Of a stretch of DNA of 64,000 bases, positions 17,248 to 24,820 are shown in pieces. Both the position numbers and the translations under genes were made by a program. Location of the stretch: the NCBI GenBank assembly GCA_015056315.1, contig SVGN01000001.1, forward strand, positions 1-64,000, read 5' to 3'. The DNA comes from Clostridiales bacterium (GTDB lineage Bacteria; Bacillota; Clostridia; Christensenellales; Aristaeellaceae). The notes under the pieces were generated by a model. That model saw only the letters and a program-made list of their open reading frames with translations, did not search any database and was not told the origin of the DNA. Numbering within the stretch: position 1 is the first letter of the stretch; each line of letters opens with the position of its first letter.

Positions 17248-17263
17248 CTTTGTGCAAACAAAG
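17248..17263. repeat. Palindrome upstream of mmdA
   Basis: CTTTGTGCAAACAAAG: perfect 6-bp arms around GCAA, in an imperfect longer dyad, 39 bp before the mmdA start. Possibly an operator or a leader hairpin. Confidence 0.4.
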
Positions 17264-17301
17264 AACCATGATTACCATATACCGATGGAAGGAGAAGGGA
17301 A

Positions 17302-18774
17302 ATGCAGAACTCTCAAAACCTTCAGAAGGCGCTGGAGCTCCGTCAGCAGATCATTGACGGCAACGAAAAGCGCCTCAAGGAACAGCGCGATGCCGGTAAG
17401 CTGACCGCCCGGGAACGCATTGCCAAGATGGCTGACGAAGGCAGCTTCGTGGAACTGTTCGCTCTGGTCAGCAAGGAGGATGAAGGCGCCGGTGTGGTTA
17501 CCGGCTACGCCACCATCGACCAGCGGCCCGTGTACATCTTTGCGCAGGACTTCACCGTTCACGGCGGTGCCATGGGCACCCTGCAGGCGCAGAAGATCGT
17601 CAAGCTGCTGGATATGGCCATGAAGACCGGCGCTCCCGTGCTGGCCATGATGGACAGCGCCGGTGTACGCATCGATGAAGGCGCTGCTGCCATGAGCGCT
17701 TACTCCGAGATCTACAACAAGATGGCCCGCCTCAGCGGCGTGTGCCCCATGGTGGCCCTGGTGCTGGGCCCCTGCATCGGCGGCGCTGCCCTCATCAGCC
17801 AGATGGCTGATGTTACCATCATGGCCGAAAAGGTCGGCCAGCTGATGGTGTTCGGCCCCCAGGTAATGGCGGCTATGAACGGCCTGCAGGTAAATGCCGA
17901 GGAAGTCGGCGGTGCCAAGCTGGCCGCTTCCATGGGCGCTTGCGCTCTGGTGGCTGCCGATGAGGAAGAGGCTCTGCTGAAAGCCCGTCAGGTGCTGGAT
18001 CTGCTGCCCGCCTCCAACCTGGAAGACAGCGACATCGTAGATACCGACGATATGAGCCGTCTCCTTCCCGAGATCGATGCCAACGATACCGATGCGCTCT
18101 TCACCGCCCTGTTCGACGGCGGCAACAAGCTGGAGCTGTACGCCGAGTACGAGCCCTCCGTGCGCGTTGCCCTGGGCCGTATGGGTGGCCGCACCGTTGG
18201 TGTGGTGGCTGCCTGCGGCAAGCTGAAGGCCGGTGCCCTCACCAAGGCTGCCCGCTTTGTGCGCTTCATGGATTGCTTCGGCATTCCCGTTGTCAGCCTG
18301 CTCAACACCAGCGGTGTTGAGGTAGAGAGCATCAAGCAGCAGGGCTGGCTGTTCAAGGCTCAGGCTCAGCTGCTCTACGCCTACGCCGAAGCCACCACCG
18401 CCAAGGTGACCGTGGTCACCGGCGATGCCATCGGTCAGGCTTATGTTGCCATGGGCGGCAAGGCCAATGCCGATGTTACCTACGCATGGCCCGGCGCTGT
18501 GATCTCTGCTCTTACCCCCGAGGCCGCCGTTGCCGTTCTCTACCGCAACGAAGTAAAGGCCGATACCGAGCTGACCGTTGAGGCTGCCCGCAGCAAGTAC
18601 GCTGCCCAGTATATCGACGATGTTGCCGGTGCTCTCTGCGCCGCCAAGGCCGGTATGGTAGACGATGTGATCCAGCCCGCCAACACCCGCGCCATGATCA
18701 TTTCCGCGCTGGAGATGCTGGCTTCCAAGCGTGATTCCAACCCGCCCAAGAAGCACGGCAATCTGCCGATGTAA
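17302..18774 (+). CDS. mmdA: CoA-dependent carboxyltransferase alpha subunit (MmdA/12S type)
   Basis: A 490-aa carboxyl transferase with both crotonase-like halves. In decarboxylase or transcarboxylase complexes it moves the carboxyl group between an acyl-CoA (methylmalonyl-CoA/propionyl-CoA type) and biotin. Seen: KLTARERI near the start, MMDSAGVRIDEG, GPCIGGAAL in the first half, and GDAIGQAYVAMGGK, YAWPGAVIS in the second. GGAGAAGGG precedes the ATG. It heads an operon with gamma, biotin carrier, beta and 5S subunits. The CoA substrate is inferred from context, not proven. Confidence 0.88.
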   Translation: MQNSQNLQKALELRQQIIDGNEKRLKEQRDAGKLTARERIAKMADEGSFVELFALVSKEDEGAGVVTGYATIDQRPVYIFAQDFTVHGGAMGTLQAQKIVKLLDMAMKTGAPVLAMMDSAGVRIDEGAAAMSAYSEIYNKMARLSGVCPMVALVLGPCIGGAALISQMADVTIMAEKVGQLMVFGPQVMAAMNGLQVNAEEVGGAKLAASMGACALVAADEEEALLKARQVLDLLPASNLEDSDIVDTDDMSRLLPEIDANDTDALFTALFDGGNKLELYAEYEPSVRVALGRMGGRTVGVVAACGKLKAGALTKAARFVRFMDCFGIPVVSLLNTSGVEVESIKQQGWLFKAQAQLLYAYAEATTAKVTVVTGDAIGQAYVAMGGKANADVTYAWPGAVISALTPEAAVAVLYRNEVKADTELTVEAARSKYAAQYIDDVAGALCAAKAGMVDDVIQPANTRAMIISALEMLASKRDSNPPKKHGNLPM

Positions 18775-18795
18775 TACCGAAAGGAAGGTACATCG

Positions 18796-19182
18796 ATGGA
18801 AAACATTATCTTTGGTCTGGGCGTAGCGGCATTGGGCTTGATCACCGTTTTCGTCGGTTTGATCATTCTGATCCTGTTCCTGAAGCTGCTGGGCGCTGTT
18901 TCCAGCACCGGCAGCAAGGCTAAGAAGAAGGCGCCTGCCAAGGCAGCCCCTGCCAAGACCGCCGCCACCGATGAGGTGCCCGGCGAGGTACTGGCCGCCA
19001 TCACCGCTGCCCTTGCGATGAACAACGAAGCTGCTTCCGCCGAAGTGGTGGCTGCCATCAGTGCGGCGATCACCATGGTGATGGGCGGCGAGAAGTTCGT
19101 CGTACGCCACGTAAAGCGCATCCATAATGCTCCCGCCTGGAACCGCGCGGGGCGCGAAGAACAGGTTTACAGCCGTTTCTAA
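18796..19182 (+). CDS. OadG-like gamma subunit of a Na+-pumping decarboxylase
   Basis: A 128-aa protein with one N-terminal membrane segment (about 5-35, FGLGVAALGLITVFVGLIILILFLKLLG), a Lys/Ala/Pro linker and a C-terminal segment (IHNAPAWNRAGREEQ) typical of OadG/MmdD proteins. The gamma subunit stabilises the complex and joins the biotin carrier or carboxyltransferase to the membrane pump. AAGGAAGG precedes the start. The hydrophobic-helix-plus-tail layout and operon position support the call. Confidence 0.85.
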   Translation: MENIIFGLGVAALGLITVFVGLIILILFLKLLGAVSSTGSKAKKKAPAKAAPAKTAATDEVPGEVLAAITAALAMNNEAASAEVVAAISAAITMVMGGEKFVVRHVKRIHNAPAWNRAGREEQVYSRF

Positions 19183-19232
19183 GGCATTCCCCAATAGACT
19201 AATCAATACAGATCATCAAGGAGGATCCTATC

Positions 19233-19649
19233 ATGCGTCAGTTCAATGTTACCGTTAATGGTGTTGTTTACTCTGTGGCCGTTGAAGAGGTGAACGGTGC
19301 TGTTGCTCCCGTTGCCGTGGCTCCCGTTGCCGCTCCCGTAGCCCCCGTTGCTGCTCCTGTTGCCGCTCCCGTGGCTGCCCCCGCTGCTGCTCCCGCTCCC
19401 GCCGCTGCTCCTGCTGCTGCCGCTCCCGTTGCCGGTGGCGAAAAGGTTACCGCTCCCATGCCCGGCACCGTGCTGGATGTGAAGGTGGCCGAGGGCGCTG
19501 CCGTTAAGAAGGGCGATATCGTTGTGATCCTCGAGGCCATGAAGATGGAGAACGAGATCCTCGCTCCCTGCGATGGCACCGTGAAGCAGATCGTTGCCGG
19601 CAAGGGCGCTTCCGTCAACAGCGGCGATGCTCTGATCGTTATCGGCTAA
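19233..19649 (+). CDS. Biotin carboxyl carrier protein of the decarboxylase complex
   Basis: A 138-aa biotin carrier. The short N-terminal segment ([20 protein letters not shown]) is followed by a strikingly regular Ala/Pro/Val linker (about 28-68) and a biotinyl domain with the attachment motif EAMKMEN. The flexible linker lets biotin swing between active sites. AAGGAGG precedes the ATG. Equivalent to MmdC/GcdC or the transcarboxylase 1.3S subunit. Confidence 0.95.
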   Translation: MRQFNVTVNGVVYSVAVEEVNGAVAPVAVAPVAAPVAPVAAPVAAPVAAPAAAPAPAAAPAAAAPVAGGEKVTAPMPGTVLDVKVAEGAAVKKGDIVVILEAMKMENEILAPCDGTVKQIVAGKGASVNSGDALIVIG

Positions 19650-19694
19650 TCTCAGCCGCATTTCCAACATCCAAAGAAAGCGAGCTGAAAAAAT

Positions 19695-20891
19695 ATGGAG
19701 TTCAACATTGGCGAAAGCTTGCTGAAGCTTTGCACAGACTCCGGCATTTACGGCCTGCTGCAGGATCCCAAATCGCTCATTATGATCGGCATCGCCTGCC
19801 TGCTGCTCTACCTTGCCATCGTCAAGAAGTTCGAGCCGCTGCTGCTGATGCCCATCGCCTTTGGTATGCTGCTGACCAACCTGCCCTTTGCCGGAATGTA
19901 CCACGAAGAGATCTTCGCCGGCGGTCACGTCCATTGGGATCTGATGGGCGGCGCTGATCCTGCCATTACGCCCGGTCTGCTGGATTTCCTCTACCTGGGC
20001 GTTAAGCTGGGCATCTACCCCTGCCTCATCTTCCTTGGCGTTGGCGCTATGACCGACTTCGGTCCCCTGATCGCCAACCCCAAGAGCATGCTGATGGGTG
20101 CTGCTGCTCAGCTGGGCATCTTCATTGTGTTCATTATTTGCAATGCACTTCCTTACTTCAATGCTCAGGAAGCTGCCTCTATCGGCATCATCGGCGGCGC
20201 AGACGGCCCCACCGCCATCTACCTGACCGGTAAGCTGGCCCCCCATCTGCTGGGCCCCATCGCTGTGGCTGCCTACAGCTACATGGCGCTGGTTCCCGTC
20301 ATTCAGCCCCCCATTATGCGTCTGCTCACCACCAAGAAGGAGCGGGAGATCGTGATGGAGCAGCTGCGCCCGGTGACCAAGAAGGAGAAGATCATCTTCC
20401 CCATTGCGGTCACCATCATCGTCAGCCTGCTGCTGCCCTCTGCCGCTCCTCTGGTGGGCTGCCTGATGCTGGGCAACCTGTTCAAGGAGTCCGGTGTGGC
20501 AGACCGTCTGTGCAAGACCGTCCAGAACGAGCTGATGAACATCGTTACCATTTTCCTCGGCACCACTGTAGGCGCTACCGCTACCGCCAGCACTTTCCTG
20601 TCTTGGCAGACCATCATTATCATCATTGTAGGTGTGGCAGCCTTCGCCTGCGGCACTGCCGGCGGTGTGATCGTTGCCAAGATCATGAACAAGGTGACCG
20701 GCGGCAAGATCAACCCCCTGATCGGTTCTGCCGGTGTATCTGCCGTTCCCATGGCTGCCCGCGTCAGCCAGGTAGAGGGCCAGAAGGCCAACCCCAAGAA
20801 CTTCCTGCTCATGCATGCCATGGGCCCCAATGTTGCCGGCGTTATCGGTTCTGCGCTTGCAGCCGGTATGCTGCTGAGCATGTTCGGCTAA
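19695..20891 (+). CDS. oadB: Na+-transporting decarboxylase beta subunit
   Basis: A 398-aa polytopic membrane protein of the OadB/MmdB/GcdB family, the Na+ pump that decarboxylates carboxybiotin and exports sodium. Seen: [15 protein letters not shown], the signature [21 protein letters not shown] with the conserved Asp, and [21 protein letters not shown]. Roughly nine to eleven hydrophobic segments. The ribosome site is weak (AAAGCGAG). Length is normal for the family. Confidence 0.95.
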   Translation: MEFNIGESLLKLCTDSGIYGLLQDPKSLIMIGIACLLLYLAIVKKFEPLLLMPIAFGMLLTNLPFAGMYHEEIFAGGHVHWDLMGGADPAITPGLLDFLYLGVKLGIYPCLIFLGVGAMTDFGPLIANPKSMLMGAAAQLGIFIVFIICNALPYFNAQEAASIGIIGGADGPTAIYLTGKLAPHLLGPIAVAAYSYMALVPVIQPPIMRLLTTKKEREIVMEQLRPVTKKEKIIFPIAVTIIVSLLLPSAAPLVGCLMLGNLFKESGVADRLCKTVQNELMNIVTIFLGTTVGATATASTFLSWQTIIIIIVGVAAFACGTAGGVIVAKIMNKVTGGKINPLIGSAGVSAVPMAARVSQVEGQKANPKNFLLMHAMGPNVAGVIGSALAAGMLLSMFG

Positions 20892-20913
20892 TCCTGTTAA
20901 TGAGGTGAAAACA

Positions 20914-22314
20914 ATGCCCAAGGTAGGAATTACTGATACCATCCTGCGCGACGGTCACCAGAGTCAGGCCGCAACGCGCATGAAGTTTTCCCAGATGGAG
21001 CCCATGCTGGAGAAGCTGGACAAAGTGGGCTACTACTCTCTGGAATGCTGGGGCGGTGCTACCTTCGACAGCTGCCTGCGCTTCCTGAACGAAGATCCCT
21101 GGGAGCGTCTGCGCAAGCTGCGCAAGGCCATGCCCAACACCAAGCTGCAGATGCTGCTGCGCGGCCAGAACCTGCTGGGCTACAAGCACTACTCCGACGA
21201 TGTTGTTGAGTTCTTCGTAAAGAAGGCCGTGGAGAACGGTATCGACATCATCCGCTGCTTCGACGCCCTCAACGACCTGCGCAACATGCAGACTGCCGTT
21301 ACCGCTACCAAGAAGTATGGCGGCAAGGCTGAGGTAGCCATGAGCTATACCATCAGTGATGTGCACACCGAAGATTACTTCGTCAAGCTGGCTGCCGACA
21401 TCGAAAAGATGGGCGCCGACCTGATCTGCATCAAGGATATGGCTAACCTCCTGCTGCCCTACAGCGCCTACAGCCTCATCAAGCGGCTGAAGAAGGAGAC
21501 CAGCCTGCCCATCGTGCTGCACACCCACGATACCACCGGTACCGGTGCCATGACCCTGCTCAAGGCCATCGAAGCCGGCGCAGATGTTGTGGATACCTGT
21601 ATCTCCGCTCTGGGTAACGGTACCTCTCAGCCCACCACCGAGTCCATCGTTGCCACCCTGCAGGGTACCGAATACGACACCGGCCTGGATCTGGTGGCCC
21701 TCACCGAGATCGCTGCTCACTTCCGCAAGGTCGCCGAGGAGCTGACTCAGGATGGCTGGCGCGATCCCGCCCGTGTGCTGGCTACCGATGCCAACACCCT
21801 TATCTATCAGGTTCCCGGCGGTATGCTGTCCAACCTGATCGGCCAGCTGAAGCAGGCCAACGCTATGGATAAGTACTACGATGTGCTGGCCGAGGTGCCG
21901 CGCGTGCGTAAGGACTTCGGTCTGCCGCCGCTGGTCACGCCCACCAGCCAGATCGTGGGTACCCAGGCTGTTATGAACATCCTGGGCGGCGAGCGCTACA
22001 AGATGGTCACCAAGGAGTCCAAGGGCCTGCTGCGCGGCGAGTACGGCAAGCTGCCCGCCGAAGTGGATCCCGAGGTGCGCAAAAAGTGCATCGGCGATGA
22101 CAAGGTCATCACCCATCGCCCCGCAGACGATATCCCCCCGGAACTGGAAAAGTACCGCGAGGAGATCCGCGATTATTACATGCAGGAAGAGGACGTGCTC
22201 AGCTACGCCATGTTCCCGCAGGTTGCCCCCAAGTTCTTCCAGTATCGTCAGGCTGCTCAGCTGAAGGTGGATTCCACCATGCTGAACATGGAGCAGCAGA
22301 CCATGCCCGTGTAA
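20914..22314 (+). CDS. oadA: Pyruvate/oxaloacetate carboxyltransferase (5S / OadA N-terminal type)
   Basis: A 466-aa protein of the DRE-TIM metallolyase group: transfers carboxyl between oxaloacetate/pyruvate and biotin. Seen: ITDTILRDGHQS near the start, ECWGGATFD, RCFDALND, CIKDMANLL, VLHTHDTTGTG with the metal His pair, and DTCISALGNGTSQP. It has no C-terminal biotin domain, so it must use the separate carrier. The ATG at 20914 with GAGGTGA fits better than the GTG at 20905, which lies inside the ribosome site. Confidence 0.92.
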   Translation: MPKVGITDTILRDGHQSQAATRMKFSQMEPMLEKLDKVGYYSLECWGGATFDSCLRFLNEDPWERLRKLRKAMPNTKLQMLLRGQNLLGYKHYSDDVVEFFVKKAVENGIDIIRCFDALNDLRNMQTAVTATKKYGGKAEVAMSYTISDVHTEDYFVKLAADIEKMGADLICIKDMANLLLPYSAYSLIKRLKKETSLPIVLHTHDTTGTGAMTLLKAIEAGADVVDTCISALGNGTSQPTTESIVATLQGTEYDTGLDLVALTEIAAHFRKVAEELTQDGWRDPARVLATDANTLIYQVPGGMLSNLIGQLKQANAMDKYYDVLAEVPRVRKDFGLPPLVTPTSQIVGTQAVMNILGGERYKMVTKESKGLLRGEYGKLPAEVDPEVRKKCIGDDKVITHRPADDIPPELEKYREEIRDYYMQEEDVLSYAMFPQVAPKFFQYRQAAQLKVDSTMLNMEQQTMPV

Positions 22315-22330
22315 GAGCTGCGGCATAACG

Positions 22331-22363
22331 AACCGCCCACCGGCCAAGCCGGTGGGCGGTTTT
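22331..22363. terminator. Bidirectional intrinsic terminator
   Basis: AACCGCCCACCGGC pairs perfectly with GCCGGTGGGCGGTT across a CAA loop, with a T-run (plus strand). It separates the carboxylase operon from the converging hydrogenase gene. Confidence 0.88.
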
Positions 22364-22396
22364 GTGCTGCACGGAAGGTCTACTGCGCGCAAGGTA

Positions 22397-23824
22397 TTAC
22401 TTTGCACTGTCGGCAATGTAGTGCTCCACTGCCTCGCTGCTGCTGGCGAAGCCTGCCTCCTTGCCGTACTTTTCTACCAGGCCTACATCCTTTTCGCCGT
22501 GGGTCAGGCAGCCTGCGCCGCTGATGCAGCCGCCGGTGCAGGCCATGCCCTCAATAAAATTCTCCTTGAGCACGTTCTTGTTCTTTTTGAGAAGTGCGAT
22601 GCGGCAGGCCTCAATGCCGTCGCAGACGACCGGGTTCAGAATAAAATCCTTCTCGCCGCGATCCTCCAGTGCGTGAGCCACAGCCTGGGCAAGACCGCCG
22701 CTGCGGGCAAAGATGCGCCCATAGAAGCTGGCATCATCCAGCGGCTCCTCCGGCAGGCTGCTCAGTACGATGCCCCGGCTATCCAGCCAGGCCTGCAGCT
22801 CTTCGAAGGTGAGCACGCAATCCACATAGGGCTTTACCTCGGGCTTTTGGGCTTCCTGCTTCTTGGCGGTGCAGGGCCCGATGAAGATCACCTTGGCATC
22901 CGGCTCCCGTTGCTTGATGGCTTTGGCAAGCGCAGCCATGGGAGAGGGGTTGTGGCTGATGTGCTCCGTCAGCTGGGGAAAGCTCTTTTCGATGTAGTTG
23001 ACGAAGGCAGGGCAGCAGGAGGAGGTCAGGAAGCCTTTCTCCACCAGCTCCTCCGCTTCGGAGCAGGCCACCATATCGGCACCCAGCGCCGCCTCGATCA
23101 CCTTGGTAAAGCCCATCCGCTTCAGAGCGGTCACCACCTGGCCCAGCTTGGCGTGGGTAAACTGGGCAGAGATGGCGGGGGCCACCACCGCATAGATATT
23201 GCTGATGCGGTTGCGCAAAAGCCGGATGGCATCCAGCAGGTAGCTCTTATCCTGAATAGCGCCGAAGGGGCAGTGGTACATGCAGGCACCGCACTGGATG
23301 CACTTGCTGTCGTCGATGGCAGCCACATGGTTTTCACCTTGAGTGATCGCCTTTACCTTGCAGGCGCGCTCGCAGGGACGGGCATGGTTCTGAATGGCAC
23401 TGTAGGGGCATACAGTGGCACACTTGCCGCAGTTGGCGCATTTGTCCGGGTCGATATGGGCACGATGCCGCTCGTCGAAGGTGATGGCATTGGTCTTGCA
23501 CACGGTGGAGCAGCGGTGGGCAAGGCAGCCGCGGCAATCCGGCCCTACGGTGTAGCCGCTGATGGGGCACTCGTCGCAGGCGATGCCGATCACCTCTACC
23601 ACGTTGGGGTTGGCTTTGTCGCCGCCCATGGCGATCTTTACACGCTCGGCGACGATGGCCCGTTCCTTGTAAATGCAGCAGCGCAGCTCGCTGCGGGGGC
23701 CGGGGGAGATGATCTTGGGAATATCCAGATAACAATCCTGCAGATTGTCCGCATAGGCATGGGATGCTACTTCCTTGAGCACCTTGTACTTGAGCTTCTG
23801 CACAAAGGTATCGAAGATCTGCAT
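22397..23824 (-). CDS. Monomeric [FeFe] hydrogenase, group B-like
   Basis: A 475-aa protein with ferredoxin-like 4Fe-4S motifs (CANCGKCATVCPYSAI and CIQCGACMYHCPFGAI), further N-terminal cysteines (CDECP, CRGCLAHRC), and the three H-cluster loops: TSSCCPAF, GPCTAKK and ACTGGC. It resembles monomeric group B hydrogenases of anaerobes, whose physiological partner is poorly defined. The ORF starts at 23896, but ATG 23824 with GGAGGAAA is the likely start. No HydE, HydF or HydG maturases are in the window; they must be elsewhere if it is active. Confidence 0.88.
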   Translation of the reverse strand: MQIFDTFVQKLKYKVLKEVASHAYADNLQDCYLDIPKIISPGPRSELRCCIYKERAIVAERVKIAMGGDKANPNVVEVIGIACDECPISGYTVGPDCRGCLAHRCSTVCKTNAITFDERHRAHIDPDKCANCGKCATVCPYSAIQNHARPCERACKVKAITQGENHVAAIDDSKCIQCGACMYHCPFGAIQDKSYLLDAIRLLRNRISNIYAVVAPAISAQFTHAKLGQVVTALKRMGFTKVIEAALGADMVACSEAEELVEKGFLTSSCCPAFVNYIEKSFPQLTEHISHNPSPMAALAKAIKQREPDAKVIFIGPCTAKKQEAQKPEVKPYVDCVLTFEELQAWLDSRGIVLSSLPEEPLDDASFYGRIFARSGGLAQAVAHALEDRGEKDFILNPVVCDGIEACRIALLKKNKNVLKENFIEGMACTGGCISGAGCLTHGEKDVGLVEKYGKEAGFASSSEAVEHYIADSAK

Positions 23825-23935
23825 GGCGTTTCCTCCTGTATGGCTATGAAAGGCATATTGTGAAAAATCGGTCAATTTCAATACCGTTCCACGCATTTAT
23901 GTTATCGAAAACATTTGTATCTGTCTATGGATGAA

Positions 23936-23947
23936 GTAAACATTTAC
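23936..23947. promoter_or_regulatory. Palindromic element upstream of the hydrogenase
   Basis: GTAAACATTTAC, centred about 118 bp before the hydrogenase start. The minus-strand 14-mer ATGTAAATGTTTAC recurs upstream of adhE. It resembles a catabolite-control (cre-like TGTAAA/TTTACA) site; the regulator is inferred only. Confidence 0.45.
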
Positions 23948-23977
23948 ATGGAAAGAATCGTTATTTATATATAATAA

Positions 23978-24024
23978 AAAGCCCTTTCGCTGTTCGGAAT
24001 GACTCGCAACAGCGAAAGGGCTTT
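23978..24024 (-). terminator. Intrinsic terminator after adhE-kinase operon
   Basis: AAAGCCCTTTCGCTGTT pairs perfectly with AACAGCGAAAGGGCTTT; on the minus strand it runs into TTTTTATTATATA. It ends the adhE-kinase transcript before the hydrogenase promoter region. Confidence 0.9.
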
Positions 24025-24057
24025 CTTGCATGCAGACCCGGTTCGGAGCCGGTCGGC

Positions 24058-24807
24058 TTATTCGTAATCCACCACGTTGGTCCAGTGCAGCAGGAATTCC
24101 CGCTCCTCGGGCTTGCCCTTTACGCTCTGGCTGGCAGCCACGATGGGGATCCACTTCTGCACATACTGCTTGGCAGTATCGCTCTTTTGGCAGAACAGCT
24201 TCAGGTACTTTTCCGCACCGGTGATGTCGCCGCTGAGCCAGAACAGCAGGTAGGTGCGTGCTGCATCGGCAGAGGCGTTGCCCTGGGTGGCGTGGGCCCA
24301 GTCGATCAGGTAGGGGGTACCGTCCTCGCAGATGACCACGTTGCGGGGCTCGAAATCGCCGTGGCACAGCTTGTTGTGCTTGGGCATGCCCTCCAGGCGG
24401 GTGTGCAGCTCATAGCGGGTGGTGGCATCCAGCTCGCTGGCGCTGATTTTGCGGTTCATCTTGTCCTTCAGCTTACCCAGCATGGGGCAGGTATGCTTGT
24501 GCATATCCAGCTGCAGATCAACGAACAGCTCCATGTACTCGTCGTACTTGTCGGGATTTTCCTCCATCAGCTCGGCAAGGGTCTTGCCCCGGATGTAGTC
24601 GATCACGATCGCCCACTGCCCGTCCACCTTGGTCACCTCGTGCAGGCGGGGCACATTGAGACCGGTCTCCTCCACACGGGCCTGGTTGAGGGCCTCGTTG
24701 AGCACATCGGCCTTGCTGTAGTCGCTGTTGAACACCTTGATGGCCAGGTCGCCGTCCAGATAGACAGTCTTGTTGGGGCGAACTGCGATCACTTTGTCCA
24801 GCTTCAT
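24058..24807 (-). CDS. Aminoglycoside phosphotransferase-like kinase
   Basis: A 249-aa APH/choline-kinase fold protein. The ATP-site lysine is in LAIKVF; the catalytic loop reads CHGDFEPRNVV (HGD-x4-N) and the metal motif IDWAHA. Substrate unknown; related proteins phosphorylate small molecules or sugars, and resistance should not be assumed. AAGGAGG precedes the start, 13 nt downstream of adhE, so the two are co-transcribed and share a terminator. Confidence 0.85.
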   Translation of the reverse strand: MKLDKVIAVRPNKTVYLDGDLAIKVFNSDYSKADVLNEALNQARVEETGLNVPRLHEVTKVDGQWAIVIDYIRGKTLAELMEENPDKYDEYMELFVDLQLDMHKHTCPMLGKLKDKMNRKISASELDATTRYELHTRLEGMPKHNKLCHGDFEPRNVVICEDGTPYLIDWAHATQGNASADAARTYLLFWLSGDITGAEKYLKLFCQKSDTAKQYVQKWIPIVAASQSVKGKPEEREFLLHWTNVVDYE

Positions 24808-24820
24808 GGGGGTCGCCTCC

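Noticed and set aside
23840-23885. Third Rex site before the hydrogenase (TTGTGAAAAATCGGTCAA)
   Set aside because: Only one half matches (TTGTGAA); the other half is wrong at four of seven positions.
24058-24807. APH-fold gene as an antibiotic-resistance determinant
   Set aside because: The fold covers many small-molecule kinases; the operon with adhE and lack of mobile-element signs give no support for resistance.
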